DNA of 64,000 nucleotides from Xanthomarina arctica (lineage in GTDB: Bacteria > Bacteroidota > Bacteroidia > Flavobacteriales > Flavobacteriaceae): the NCBI RefSeq assembly GCF_014638915.1, contig NZ_BMFQ01000004.1, forward strand, positions 409,604-473,603, given 5' to 3'. Position 1 is the stretch's first letter. Every line of letters begins with the position of its first letter. Of the stretch, positions 8,538-18,650 are shown one piece after another. The notes beneath the pieces were generated by a model. That model was given only the letters and a program-made list of their open reading frames with translations. It had not been told where the DNA came from and did not search any database. Made by a program: the position numbers and the translations under genes.

Positions 8538-9466
8538 TGATGGATAGAAAGGTAATAATCCATATTGGATATTTTAAAACAGGAACGACTTGGTTTCAAG
8601 AAGTGTTCTTTCCAAAAGTGAATAATATTGCTTTTAGTAATCGGGCAAACTCATCTTTAGATGAGAACTTAATACTTATTAGACCTTTCGATTTTTCTTC
8701 TGAAAAGGTAAGAGGACATATTGATGATTTATTACCGGTAGATGACAACAAAACACTCTTATTATCAAGAGAGCGTTTGTCTGGTCATCCCTTTACAGGA
8801 GGTTATGACGCAAAGCTTATTGGAGACAGGCTTAAGGCAACCTATTCGGATGCAACAGTCGTTTTGTTTATTAGGGAACAAAAAAAAGCGATTGTTTCTA
8901 CCTATAAGGAGTATGTGAAACGTGGAGGTATTGCACCCTTTGAAAAATGGATCTATACACACGAAAGAACCATCCCGAGTTTTCAATTAGATTATTTTAA
9001 TTATCATAAACATGTTAGTTATTATTATGAGTTATTTGGGAAATCGAATGTTAAGGTTTATGCCTATGAAGATTTTACAGACGAACCGCAAAAGTTTTTA
9101 ACAGCCTTTTCCAAAGAATTAAATTTAGATATTGATTTGTCACAATTTGATTTTAATAAAAAGGTTAATAAAGGTTTCTCCACGAAGTCTTTAAAACTTT
9201 TAAGGTGGGCCAATAAATTTTCAAAAAACAAAAATCTAAACCCGTATCCAGCCATAAAAATTCCATTTTTAAGATTTATAATTACTAAATTTTGTAAGTT
9301 CATGGATGTCATGTTTTATTCTTGGATGAATCATGGGTTTTTAAAACCCAAAATACTGGTAGATATAGATAATAGGTTTAAGGAAAGTAATGCTGAGTTA
9401 AACCAATTACTAGACATGGATATTAAAAGCAAAGGTTACATTTGCAGTGATTTTAATGAAAATTGA
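8537..9466 (+). CDS. Sulfotransferase family protein
   Basis: A 309-residue protein with the PAPS 5'-phosphosulfate loop GYFKTGTTW at residues 11-19 and a 3'-phosphate-binding-like segment VVLFIREQKKAIVSTYKEY at ~110-128. It should transfer sulfate from PAPS to a sugar hydroxyl. No PAPS synthesis genes are in the window. It sits inside the polysaccharide operon between the deacetylase and a glycosyltransferase, so sulfation of the polymer is the likely role. It could instead be an inactive homologue. Confidence 0.8.
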   Translation: MMDRKVIIHIGYFKTGTTWFQEVFFPKVNNIAFSNRANSSLDENLILIRPFDFSSEKVRGHIDDLLPVDDNKTLLLSRERLSGHPFTGGYDAKLIGDRLKATYSDATVVLFIREQKKAIVSTYKEYVKRGGIAPFEKWIYTHERTIPSFQLDYFNYHKHVSYYYELFGKSNVKVYAYEDFTDEPQKFLTAFSKELNLDIDLSQFDFNKKVNKGFSTKSLKLLRWANKFSKNKNLNPYPAIKIPFLRFIITKFCKFMDVMFYSWMNHGFLKPKILVDIDNRFKESNAELNQLLDMDIKSKGYICSDFNEN

Positions 9467-9468
9467 AT

Positions 9469-10620
9469 ATGCTAAACATTGGTTTTATAACGAATAATCA
9501 CTACCCTCAAATGGGTGGTTTAGAATACTGCACGCATCATTTAGCAGAATACCTGAATCACTTAGAAGGTGTAAATGTTGCTGTAGCTTGTAGTACCTTG
9601 ACTGATATTCCTTCTGATTTTAAGTATAGTTACCCATGTTATCGAGCTAAAAGTTTTTCAATATTAACACCTTGGTTGTTTCAGAGGAACCGGGAACATA
9701 TGGTGAAACGAGAATCAATAAATTTGTTGCATGGTCAAATGCTTCATGGAGGAGGTTTTGATGCTATGGATTTAAGTAAAAAGTTTCAAGTTCCGTTTAT
9801 TGCACAATCACATGGAGCAGATGTTCAAGTAGTTCCAGAAATTAATTATGGAGCATTAAATAATATAGAACAAAAGGAGCAAATAAAACAGGTCTTAAAA
9901 AGAGCAGATAAGCTAATTGCTGTAAGTTCAATTAACAAGCAGAATATGATTGATCTTGGTGCCAAACCAGAAAATGTGGAAGTAGTGCATAATGGTGTAG
10001 ATATAGAAAAAATTAATGCCATACCTTTTTATGATTTAAGACCACAATTTAATTTAAAACCTGATGATTTTGTGATTATTACTGTTGGTCGTAATAAACC
10101 GGTGAAGCGTATGGAACTACTTTTCGAAGCCTTGCAAAAATTAAAGGATTATAAATCGATAAAATGTCTATGTGTTGGACCTAAACAAAATTTAGAAAAG
10201 CTGGCAAAAAAGTATGATGTTCTTGATCAGGTAGTTTTGTCTGGATCTATTCCAGAAAATATGAACTTCAATATACAGCCCCCTTATCCAGATTTAATCA
10301 ATGCCTACAGAGCATCGAATGTTTTTGTGTCTTGTTCTTATGTCGAAGCTTTTAGTGGTGCTTCAACAGATGCGCTTGCTTGCGGTATTCCAATAGTTAT
10401 AGGTCAAAAACACGGGGTGAAAGATGTTATTGAACGTGGTAAAACAGGTTGGGTAATGGAATCTGAAACTCCAAATGGGTTAGCCGATTTAATTCTTAGT
10501 CTATATGAGGATAGGGAGATGCTAAAATTAAATAATAAAGTAATTAAAACCTCTATAAACCAATTGTCTTGGGATAGGATTTCAAAGCAGATGGTAGAAG
10601 TTTATAAAAGTGTTGTTTAA
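9469..10620 (+). CDS. Glycosyltransferase family 4 (GT-B)
   Basis: 383 residues. The N-terminal domain has the glycine-rich acceptor-side loop (NNHYPQMGGLEYCTHHLAEY) and the C-terminal domain has TVGRNKPVKRMELL and VEAFSGASTDALACG, where the second Glu of the usual EX7E motif is Asp. ATG at 9469 is preferred; a TTG six bases upstream overlaps the previous stop. It is a retaining sugar transferase of the polymer assembly pathway; donor and acceptor cannot be read from sequence. Confidence 0.85.
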   Translation: MLNIGFITNNHYPQMGGLEYCTHHLAEYLNHLEGVNVAVACSTLTDIPSDFKYSYPCYRAKSFSILTPWLFQRNREHMVKRESINLLHGQMLHGGGFDAMDLSKKFQVPFIAQSHGADVQVVPEINYGALNNIEQKEQIKQVLKRADKLIAVSSINKQNMIDLGAKPENVEVVHNGVDIEKINAIPFYDLRPQFNLKPDDFVIITVGRNKPVKRMELLFEALQKLKDYKSIKCLCVGPKQNLEKLAKKYDVLDQVVLSGSIPENMNFNIQPPYPDLINAYRASNVFVSCSYVEAFSGASTDALACGIPIVIGQKHGVKDVIERGKTGWVMESETPNGLADLILSLYEDREMLKLNNKVIKTSINQLSWDRISKQMVEVYKSVV

Positions 10621-10622
10621 TT

Positions 10623-12059
10623 ATGCTATTCAACTCTTTCGAATATTTAATTTTTTTACCAACAGTCTTTCTGTTATATTGGTTTGTATTTAATCGACAC
10701 TTAAAACTTCAGAACCTTTTTTTATTAGTTATAAGTTATGTTTTTTATGGCTGGTGGGATTGGCGATTTCTTACATTAATTGCGTTTAGTTCTTTAATAG
10801 ATTATAACATAGGGTTACAATTAGATAAGACCAAGGTTGTAAAAAAACGAAAACTATTATTGTATACAAGCATTCTAGTTAATTTAGGGTTTCTAGGGTA
10901 TTTCAAGTATTATAATTTCTTTATCGATAATTTTAAGCTTGCGTTTGACTCTATTGGTATTAATATGAACTTGTCCTCATTGCAAGTTATTTTGCCTGTG
11001 GGTATTAGTTTTTACACCTTTCAAACCATGAGTTACACTATTGATGTGTATCGAGAAAAACTAAAACCAACAAAAAATGCTATTCAGTTTTTTGCTTATG
11101 TGAGTTTTTTTCCGCAGTTGGTAGCTGGACCCATTGAAAGAGCAAAGAATCTATTACCACAATTTAATACGAAGAGAAAATTTAGTGCTACGTTAGCTCA
11201 AGATGGATTGAGACAAATACTTTGGGGGCTTTTTAAGAAAGTGGTGATTGCAGATAACTGTGCTGTTTACGTCAATCAAATTTTTGATGCACCTCAAGAT
11301 TATAATGGGATTACTTTGGTTTTTGGAGCAGTTATGTTTGCGTTTCAAATTTATGGAGATTTTTCAGGGTATTCAGATATAGCTATTGGTACAGCTAAAT
11401 TATTTGGCTTTAACTTGATGCAAAACTTTGCAACTCCTTATTTTTCTAGAGATATAGCTGAGTTTTGGAGACGTTGGCACATTTCTTTATCAACTTGGTT
11501 TAGAGATTATGTTTATATCCCGCTAGGTGGAAGTAGAGGGTCTGTATGGTTTAAGGTTAGGAATACGTTTATTATATTTTTAGTAAGTGGGTTTTGGCAT
11601 GGTGCCAATTGGACATTTATTGTCTGGGGATTTTTAAATGCATTATATTTTTTACCAATTTTGCTCACCAAGAATAATAGGAATCATTTGGATGTGGTTG
11701 CCCCAAATTCGGTTTTGCCATCAATAAAAGAATTATTTCTGATGCTTACAACATTTTGTCTAACAACCATTGCTTGGGTGTTTTTCCGTGCGGATACTAT
11801 AAATGATGCATTTAATTATTATCATTCTATTGTTTTTAATCCGAATGGTTTTTTAGGGAGGCTTGAGTTTATAAGAATTGTACCTATCTTATTCATATTT
11901 ATTATAATGGAGTGGTTTTTGCGTAAAGCAAATAAGTCCATGATTTTTTCAAATAAATTTACTTGGTTTAATTCCATGATGATTGTACTCGTAATAATTC
12001 TAATAATTTGGTTGGGTAACTTTTTGAATCCTCAAGAATTTATATATTTTGATTTTTAA
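10623..12059 (+). CDS. MBOAT-family O-acyltransferase (AlgI/DltB-like)
   Basis: 478 residues with ~11 membrane helices. The hallmark FWRRWHISLSTWFRDYVYIP and the SGFWHGANWTFIVWG segment with the catalytic His (residue 326) identify the MBOAT family. By analogy with AlgI it moves an acyl, commonly acetyl, group across the inner membrane for O-acylation of the polysaccharide. The next gene encodes an SGNH-like protein, which is the usual second partner (as AlgJ/AlgX or DltD). Confidence 0.92.
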   Translation: MLFNSFEYLIFLPTVFLLYWFVFNRHLKLQNLFLLVISYVFYGWWDWRFLTLIAFSSLIDYNIGLQLDKTKVVKKRKLLLYTSILVNLGFLGYFKYYNFFIDNFKLAFDSIGINMNLSSLQVILPVGISFYTFQTMSYTIDVYREKLKPTKNAIQFFAYVSFFPQLVAGPIERAKNLLPQFNTKRKFSATLAQDGLRQILWGLFKKVVIADNCAVYVNQIFDAPQDYNGITLVFGAVMFAFQIYGDFSGYSDIAIGTAKLFGFNLMQNFATPYFSRDIAEFWRRWHISLSTWFRDYVYIPLGGSRGSVWFKVRNTFIIFLVSGFWHGANWTFIVWGFLNALYFLPILLTKNNRNHLDVVAPNSVLPSIKELFLMLTTFCLTTIAWVFFRADTINDAFNYYHSIVFNPNGFLGRLEFIRIVPILFIFIIMEWFLRKANKSMIFSNKFTWFNSMMIVLVIILIIWLGNFLNPQEFIYFDF

Positions 12060-12060
12060 G

Positions 12061-12966
12061 ATGAAATTTGTAAAACATATAATTTTAAGTATAGCTGGAA
12101 TCTTTGTCTTTGGCTTAATTATGAATTTCATAATAAAAAGGATTGCGTTAAAGGATTTCAAAATAAAAGCAGATAAAACTATTTTAGTTTTTGGTGATTC
12201 TCATGCAGAATGTAATTTTTATGATGAAGGTAATGAGATTCAAAATTTCGGTGTGCGCTCTGAAGCTCCTAATTTTACATTATTGAAAGCTCAACACCTT
12301 CTAAAACCAAATAGTAATCAGAAAATTGTTATGACATTATCACCTCATAATATTAGTAACTGGCGAGAAAAACAATATTATGAACAAGATTCTTCTGCAG
12401 GAATGATCAGCAAATATTGGAGTCTAATAGGTCATAGATATCTGTTGAATAATTACAGTAGCTTACCTGTGAAAACAAGAGCCCTATTGCATTTAAAAAA
12501 AGTAACTGGTGCTCCTAATATTGAGTCTTCATTTTTAGTTAAAAATAATTTTAAAGGTGGTTTTTATAGAGATAAGGATACAACAATTTTAAGTTCAAAA
12601 TTTGTTAAAAAATCGTTCCAACGTCATTTTGGTGATGAAAATTTTAATAATAAAAATATAGAGTTAAGTTCGGAGAAATTTAAGAAATATTTTATAGAAT
12701 TAATCGATTTTACAACCTCAACAAATGAGGAGGTAATAATTATTGGTACACCAGTTCATGAAAAATATTTAAGCTTATTGTCTCAAGAACAATATGGGGA
12801 CTATAAATTATTTTTGTCACAGCTACAAGAGGAATTTCCAAAAATTCAAATACTTGATTATACAGAGTTAAGCATTCCAGATAACTTCTATCTAGATAGC
12901 GATCATTTAAATTTTGAAGGAGCTAAATATTTCACTGAATTGGTAATTGAAGAAATAAATAATTAA
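12061..12966 (+). CDS. SGNH/AlgJ-like membrane-anchored acyl-transfer partner
   Basis: 301 residues with an N-terminal membrane anchor (residues ~6-25), then FGDSHAE with the nucleophile-type Ser47, and a late LDSDHLNFEG that supplies the Asp/His pair near residues 283-286. This is the SGNH hydrolase catalytic set. Facing the periplasm and next to the MBOAT gene, it likely completes acyl transfer onto the polymer. ATG at 12061 is chosen because it follows the MBOAT stop by one base; a TTG 12 bases upstream is the alternative. Confidence 0.75.
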   Translation: MKFVKHIILSIAGIFVFGLIMNFIIKRIALKDFKIKADKTILVFGDSHAECNFYDEGNEIQNFGVRSEAPNFTLLKAQHLLKPNSNQKIVMTLSPHNISNWREKQYYEQDSSAGMISKYWSLIGHRYLLNNYSSLPVKTRALLHLKKVTGAPNIESSFLVKNNFKGGFYRDKDTTILSSKFVKKSFQRHFGDENFNNKNIELSSEKFKKYFIELIDFTTSTNEEVIIIGTPVHEKYLSLLSQEQYGDYKLFLSQLQEEFPKIQILDYTELSIPDNFYLDSDHLNFEGAKYFTELVIEEINN

Positions 12967-14102
12967 TGAAATTAGCCATACTTGCACAATCCTACCTGTT
13001 TGATGAAACTGCTTCCATCAATGGGTCTTTGGTGCAATTATATAATTTAGCTCAAGGATTCTACAAAAATGGAGTAGAGGTTCATTATATATGTACAACG
13101 AATGATACCTCTAAACCAAAATATGAACTTATAAATGGCGTTCAATTTTATTGGATTCAGTCTCAAAAGGGTCTTTTTGAATGGAAGCGAACCATGACTC
13201 TTTACAAAAAAATACTTATTAATATTTCACCTGACGCTATTTATGTTCGTGGTCGAAATGTATTACAATTTATAGCGGGTACTTATGCCAAAGCCGAAAA
13301 TAAAGTTTTTGTATGGGGAACCAATGGTGATGATAGTGCGGAGTTTAACAAAAATGTAAAGCGTTTAAGAGAGTCTAAAAGATCAATAGTCAAAAAATTC
13401 TTGCTCTATCCTTTTAAAGCTCTTGAAGATATTTACATTAATATGGGTATGAAAATGCCTAACTACATAGTAAATCAAAATACACATCAAAAAGAGCAAA
13501 CTAAAAAGTGCTTAAATAGAGATGGACTTGTTTTAAACAGTTACTATTATATTGAAAGTACAGAAGGAAGTCCAATTAAAAATAAAGTGTCATGGTTAGC
13601 TCGATGGTCTAAAGAGAAACAGCCCGAACTATTTATCGAAATGGTATCAAAATTAGAAAAACAGAATTTTAGTTTTATCATGGCAGGAACCTCTAATAAT
13701 TTGGATGAGAATAACAAATTAAAGGAAAAGGCTAAACAATTTAATATAGAAACACCTGGGAAAATAGCTTACAAAAATGTAAATGATTATTTTGCACAAT
13801 CTTTAATATTTGTAAACACCAGCTATAGAGAAGGGGTTTCAAATACATTTATTGAAGCGATGTTAAATGGTGTTCCTGTTTTATCCTTGAATTCTAATCC
13901 TAATAATTGGTTAACCGATTTTAACATTGGATATTGCGCTAACGGTAAATTAGAAGATTTAACCAGAACTCTAAATGATTTATTGGAAGATAGAGAGAAG
14001 TTGAAAAAGATGAGTGCTGATTCAAAAACATTTGCAAAACAGCAGTTTTCAAATGATAGTATTATAGAAAGCTATATAAATTTATTTCAGAAAAATGCGT
14101 AA
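12966..14102 (+). CDS. Glycosyltransferase family 4
   Basis: 378 residues, GT-B fold. Seen: an N-terminal Rossmann strand (MKLAILAQSYLF), a donor-domain entry (VSWLARWSKEKQPELFIEMV) and the canonical EX7E element REGVSNTFIEAM. It overlaps the preceding stop by one base and the next start by eight. It probably adds one sugar of the repeat unit on the cytoplasmic face. Confidence 0.87.
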   Translation: MKLAILAQSYLFDETASINGSLVQLYNLAQGFYKNGVEVHYICTTNDTSKPKYELINGVQFYWIQSQKGLFEWKRTMTLYKKILINISPDAIYVRGRNVLQFIAGTYAKAENKVFVWGTNGDDSAEFNKNVKRLRESKRSIVKKFLLYPFKALEDIYINMGMKMPNYIVNQNTHQKEQTKKCLNRDGLVLNSYYYIESTEGSPIKNKVSWLARWSKEKQPELFIEMVSKLEKQNFSFIMAGTSNNLDENNKLKEKAKQFNIETPGKIAYKNVNDYFAQSLIFVNTSYREGVSNTFIEAMLNGVPVLSLNSNPNNWLTDFNIGYCANGKLEDLTRTLNDLLEDREKLKKMSADSKTFAKQQFSNDSIIESYINLFQKNA

Positions 14103-15252
14103 AGGAGATAAAGTGGTGTTTGTAATGCCTTGGCATATTTCGGAACGAGGTGGTGGAGCAGAGGTTCAGGCTAATTATTTAGCCCAAGAATTAGCAGAAA
14201 GAGGTTTTCATGTTTCCTATATTTGTCAGACAACCATAACAAGCAAAATAAATACCATTGAACGAATAGACAATATTCATGTACATTTCTTAAGAGCATC
14301 TGGAAGGTTTCAATGGCGTGATCAATATAAATATCTAGAACCGTTAAATGCAATTCAACCAGACTATATTTTACAGCGGTTGTCTTCTAATGTCACTTAT
14401 GTAATAGGGAAATACAGTTCTAAAAATAACTGTAAATTAATATGGTTTTGTACAGATAATAAAAGCCCGTTTTCTGATTTTCATGCTTCAAAATTTAAAG
14501 AACGGTCAACAATTAAATCTTTAGGAATTTTGAAATACTCACTTTTATTAGCGAGTAATAAACTCATGGATTATTACCGAAATAAAGGTATGAATCAAGT
14601 AGATATAGCATTCTCACAAAATGATTTTCAGAAGGAAAAAGTAAAAAGTAGTTTTGGTTTAAAATCACATCATATGATTTCTGGTCATCCCTTACCAGAA
14701 CATGGAATATCAATTTCAAAACGTTTTCAGAACAAAACCATTTTATGGTGTGCAAATTTTGGAGCCCATAAGCGTCCTGAGTTATTTATTGAATTAGCAT
14801 CCAAAATGGTACATACAGATTATAAATTTGTTATGGTTGGAGGTCATAGTGATAAAAGTTATGTTGAACAGTTATTTTCTAACAAACCAAAGAATCTTAT
14901 TACCACAGGCACGCTTAATTTTGATGAGGCCTTATGCTATTTTAATGAAGCCACTATTTTTGTGAATACATCGGCACCTGGTGGTGATGGTTTTCCAAAT
15001 ACATTTATTCAGGCTTGGTTAAGAGAGGTTCCTGTTGTTAGTTTTGGCTTTGACCCAGATAATATTATTTTTAATAATAAATTAGGTTATAATGTATCAC
15101 AACCAGACGAAGCCGTAAAACGAATAGAAGATTTACTAAATAACCAGGCCAAATATGAGAAGTTATCCAAAAACAGCTACACATATGCTATAGAAAATCA
15201 CAGTATAAAAAAAATGACTGATAATTTTTTAAAAGTCCTTCAAACTAAATGA
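14095..15252 (+). CDS. Glycosyltransferase family 4
   Basis: 385 residues. The N-terminus has the glycine-rich loop PWHISERGGGAEVQANYLAQ; the donor domain has WCANFGAHKRPELFIELA and GGDGFPNTFIQAW, in which Asp and Gln occupy the positions of the usual two Glu residues. It resembles the preceding transferase in its C-terminal half (PELFIE, NTFI), suggesting an old duplication. Specificity is not readable. Confidence 0.85.
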   Translation: MRKGDKVVFVMPWHISERGGGAEVQANYLAQELAERGFHVSYICQTTITSKINTIERIDNIHVHFLRASGRFQWRDQYKYLEPLNAIQPDYILQRLSSNVTYVIGKYSSKNNCKLIWFCTDNKSPFSDFHASKFKERSTIKSLGILKYSLLLASNKLMDYYRNKGMNQVDIAFSQNDFQKEKVKSSFGLKSHHMISGHPLPEHGISISKRFQNKTILWCANFGAHKRPELFIELASKMVHTDYKFVMVGGHSDKSYVEQLFSNKPKNLITTGTLNFDEALCYFNEATIFVNTSAPGGDGFPNTFIQAWLREVPVVSFGFDPDNIIFNNKLGYNVSQPDEAVKRIEDLLNNQAKYEKLSKNSYTYAIENHSIKKMTDNFLKVLQTK

Positions 15253-16328
15253 AAATATTACACTGCATAAACAGTCCCCATATAGGAGGTATTGAGCGTT
15301 TGGTGATTGAGCTTGCTATAGAGCAAAAAAAACAAGGGATTGATGTGTCCGTAATGTTAGATAGTTTAGAAGGACAATACTATGAGTATTTGTTATCTCA
15401 AAACATACCAATTCTAGAGTCTGAAGTTAAAGGTGGTTTCGATATGAGTCTAAGAACTTATAAAAATTTAAAAACAGCATTTAAAGTATTTCAAATTATT
15501 CACCTTCATAATTTTTCACCTATAAGATCTATGGCGGCTAAAGCTTCCAAAGTAAAAATTGTTTATACAATACATGGGCTTTCTAAAGGAATAAGAAATG
15601 AGAGTAAAATAAAAACTGTTATCAGGGAGGCTATCAAGACATATTATTTAAATCGCGTTGATATTTTGGTGGCTAATTCAGAATATACTTTAGGTTTAGC
15701 TATTGCTGGTTATGGATTAAAACATATTAATAAGTTAGTTGTATTAAATGGCATTAAACTACCTAAAGATACGCTCACAGGAAATAATAGCTCACAGGAT
15801 TTCAATATTGGTTTAGTCTCTCGGTTTACGCCAAGAAAAAGAATTGATAGACTAATTGAGGCTTTTAAACTATTTTTAGATAAAGGAGGGAAAGGTAGGC
15901 TCATTTTGGTTGGAGACGGTTCGACATTCCAGGTCATTAATGAATTAATAACTAAATTAGAAATAGGAGACTTCATTGATGTTTTAGGGTATCAATCGAA
16001 AGTAGAAGATTACTATAAAACATTTAATGTATGTGTATTTCCTTCTGAACATGAACCATTTGGTTTGGTTGCTGTTGAAGCCTACCTTCATGGTAAACCA
16101 GTCTTAGCCTTTAACGATTCTGGCGGTTTAAAGGAAGTTGTAGCCCCTTTAGAACCAGAAAACATTGTCGACACTGAAAATGAATTAGCCGAACGCTTAA
16201 TTTGGTGTTTACAAAACAAAGATAAAATCCAACAAAATTCGGAAAAAAGAATACAATATGCTCAAAATAATTTTTCAATAGAACGTATGGAAAGAGATTA
16301 TTATAACGTTTATAAAAACATCCTTTAG
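15249..16328 (+). CDS. Glycosyltransferase family 4
   Basis: 359 residues. It begins MKILHCINSPHIGGIERLV (typical GT4 acceptor loop), has SRFTPRKRIDRLIEAF at the donor-domain entry and a canonical EX7E motif SEHEPFGLVAVEAY. It overlaps the previous gene by four bases (ATGA-type coupling) and is likely retaining. It is one of six GT-B enzymes in the operon. Confidence 0.88.
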   Translation: MKILHCINSPHIGGIERLVIELAIEQKKQGIDVSVMLDSLEGQYYEYLLSQNIPILESEVKGGFDMSLRTYKNLKTAFKVFQIIHLHNFSPIRSMAAKASKVKIVYTIHGLSKGIRNESKIKTVIREAIKTYYLNRVDILVANSEYTLGLAIAGYGLKHINKLVVLNGIKLPKDTLTGNNSSQDFNIGLVSRFTPRKRIDRLIEAFKLFLDKGGKGRLILVGDGSTFQVINELITKLEIGDFIDVLGYQSKVEDYYKTFNVCVFPSEHEPFGLVAVEAYLHGKPVLAFNDSGGLKEVVAPLEPENIVDTENELAERLIWCLQNKDKIQQNSEKRIQYAQNNFSIERMERDYYNVYKNIL

Positions 16329-16332
16329 CTTT

Positions 16333-17424
16333 ATGAAAATTCTATGGCTCGCACCAAATTTCAATCACTACAAAGCGCGTTTTCTCAATCATTTGGCAAA
16401 CGATGCCAATGTTGAATTAACCATATTATCTGGTGCTGGTCGAGATAAGATGGGAGATCAAGAAATTGATGATAATTGGAAATTTGAGCACATAAAAATC
16501 AATGTGTCTAAAAAAGACTTTGGTAAATCTAAAATTGTTAGAAACGAACTTAAATCTATTTTCGATAATTTTGATTGGGTCTTAATTCCTGCCGAAAAAA
16601 AAAACTTGTTATTATTATTTTATGCTTTGAAGCTTAAAAAAAATAATCCATCAGTTCAATTGTTTTCTTATAATCATCCAATTTTGAAATCTAAAAATGG
16701 AAAAATTACATTTTTAGATAAACTAATTACTAAAATTTATTACAAAAAACTAGATCGGGTTATTTTTTATACAAAACAAAGTTGCGATTGGGCAATAAGT
16801 AAGAAGCTTATCAATTCTAATAAAGCATTCTGGGCAAATAATACTATTGACAATACTGAAATAGCAAAATTTTATTCTTTTCATCTACCACCAAATGATA
16901 ATCCTAGAATTGTATTTATTGGTAGATTAATTGCTTCTAAGAAAATAGAGGTTCTTCTTGAATATTATAGGGAACTAAAATTAAGAATTCCAAATTTGAA
17001 ATTAGACATCATAGGTGATGGGCCAGAAAAATCAATTTTAGAACCTATTTTAAAAGTTGACATTGATGTTTTTTGGCATGGCACCCTAGTTGACGAATCT
17101 AAAATAGCCCCAATAATGTCTAACGGATCTTTAGTATTTGTTCCAGGTCATTCTGGTTTATCAATAAATCATGCATTTGCTTATGGAAGACCATACATTA
17201 CCCTAAAAGGGCTAAGTCATGCCCCAGAACTTGATTATATTGACAATGAAGAAAACGGATATGTTCTAGCTGGAGATTTTAAAACTAATATTGATACAAT
17301 TTCAAAGTTGCTTATAAACGCTAATGAATTAGAAAGATTTTGTGTGAATGCAAAACAAAAGGGTGCTTCTTTATCTGTCCAGAAATGGGTAAATCAATTA
17401 AAATCAAGTTTATTACATGAATAA
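16333..17424 (+). CDS. Glycosyltransferase family 4-like, divergent donor motif
   Basis: 363 residues. The N-terminus MKILWLAPNFNHYKARFL and the donor-domain strand RIVFIGRLIASKKIEVLLEY place it in GT-B. The usual EX7E segment reads GHSGLSINHAFAYG, so neither Glu is kept. This occurs in a subset of family members that transfer in other ways or have altered chemistry. It overlaps the next gene by eight bases. Confidence 0.8.
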   Translation: MKILWLAPNFNHYKARFLNHLANDANVELTILSGAGRDKMGDQEIDDNWKFEHIKINVSKKDFGKSKIVRNELKSIFDNFDWVLIPAEKKNLLLLFYALKLKKNNPSVQLFSYNHPILKSKNGKITFLDKLITKIYYKKLDRVIFYTKQSCDWAISKKLINSNKAFWANNTIDNTEIAKFYSFHLPPNDNPRIVFIGRLIASKKIEVLLEYYRELKLRIPNLKLDIIGDGPEKSILEPILKVDIDVFWHGTLVDESKIAPIMSNGSLVFVPGHSGLSINHAFAYGRPYITLKGLSHAPELDYIDNEENGYVLAGDFKTNIDTISKLLINANELERFCVNAKQKGASLSVQKWVNQLKSSLLHE

Positions 17425-18583
17425 TAAAAAAGCAAAAATATTATTTATAGGCCCAACACCACCTCCTTATTCTGGCCCAGAATTGAGCATGCAACAGTTT
17501 CTAGAATCCAAAACTTTAAATGCAACATATGATATCAGTTTTCTAAAAACCAATTTTAGAACCGATAACACCAAAAAAGGGAAGTTCGATTTATCCATGC
17601 TAACTAACTTTTTTATCTTCTTTTCAAAGTTATTAAAGCTTCTTATATCAAATAGGCCTAATTGTGTGTATTACCCAATTACACCCACACAAGTTGGTTG
17701 GATAGGAAGAGATGTTTGGACTATTTTATTAAGTAAACTTTTTGGAGCGAAAGTGATTATTCATTTAAGAGGGAGTCATTTTAAACTCAATTTTCAACAA
17801 TTTAATGGTGTCATAAAAAGATTTATAGGTTTTAGTTTAAGAAAAGTAGACTGTGCCATTGTGCAAGCAAACTATTTGAAAGATCAGTTTGAACCATTTA
17901 TTTCGCAAGAGAAAATGGCTGTATTGTATCAGGCGATGGATGTAACCGAATACACCAATAATACTCATGTTGCCGTAGAAAAAGGAAAAATATTGGTCAT
18001 GGGCCATATGACGAAAGCCAAAGGTTATACCGATATTTTAAAAATAATTCCTCAAATTTGTCAAGAATTTCCTTTTGCTAATTTTTACTTTGCCGGGAAT
18101 ATTAGAAAAGGAGAACGAGGGGTGTTTTATAATCAGTTTACTGGTGAAAAAATAACCTATGAAGATCCTTTTGAAGCCGAGCTAAAAATTTTGAATTCAG
18201 ATTACAAAAATAACTATGTCAATTTAGGGATTATTAGTGGAAACGATAAAATGAAGCATTTACAATCATCCGATATATTTTTAACAGCCTCTTATTCTGA
18301 AGGATTTTCAAGATCCTTACTAGAAGCTATGTCAATAGGGAAACCTACAGTTTTTACACCCGTTGGAGCACATCGTGAAGTTTTTAATAACATGGTTCAT
18401 GGGTTTTCTTTTGAGCCTGGTAAATTAGACCAACTTAAAGATGCTTTGAGAATGTTATTAAGTGATGAGCAAAAACGTAAAGAGATAGGAGAGAACAATA
18501 GAAAAAATGTTATTGCAAATTTTTCTATTGAGACTATAGCAAATGATTTCAAGTCAATCATTTCAAATACACTTGCAACATGA
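17417..18583 (+). CDS. Glycosyltransferase family 4
   Basis: 388 residues. Seen: a GPTPPPYSGPELSMQQFL N-terminal loop, MGHMTKAKGYTDILKI at the donor-domain entry, and a full EX7E element SEGFSRSLLEAM followed by GKPTVFTPVGAHREV. It ends a block of four consecutive transferases. A 108-nt gap follows before the acyltransferase gene. Confidence 0.88.
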   Translation: MNNKKAKILFIGPTPPPYSGPELSMQQFLESKTLNATYDISFLKTNFRTDNTKKGKFDLSMLTNFFIFFSKLLKLLISNRPNCVYYPITPTQVGWIGRDVWTILLSKLFGAKVIIHLRGSHFKLNFQQFNGVIKRFIGFSLRKVDCAIVQANYLKDQFEPFISQEKMAVLYQAMDVTEYTNNTHVAVEKGKILVMGHMTKAKGYTDILKIIPQICQEFPFANFYFAGNIRKGERGVFYNQFTGEKITYEDPFEAELKILNSDYKNNYVNLGIISGNDKMKHLQSSDIFLTASYSEGFSRSLLEAMSIGKPTVFTPVGAHREVFNNMVHGFSFEPGKLDQLKDALRMLLSDEQKRKEIGENNRKNVIANFSIETIANDFKSIISNTLAT

Positions 18584-18650
18584 TAAGAGGGTGCTTAAAG
18601 ATTTATTCTTCTAAAGAATTGTTAAAAGCGAATAACACGCCTGTTCTGAA

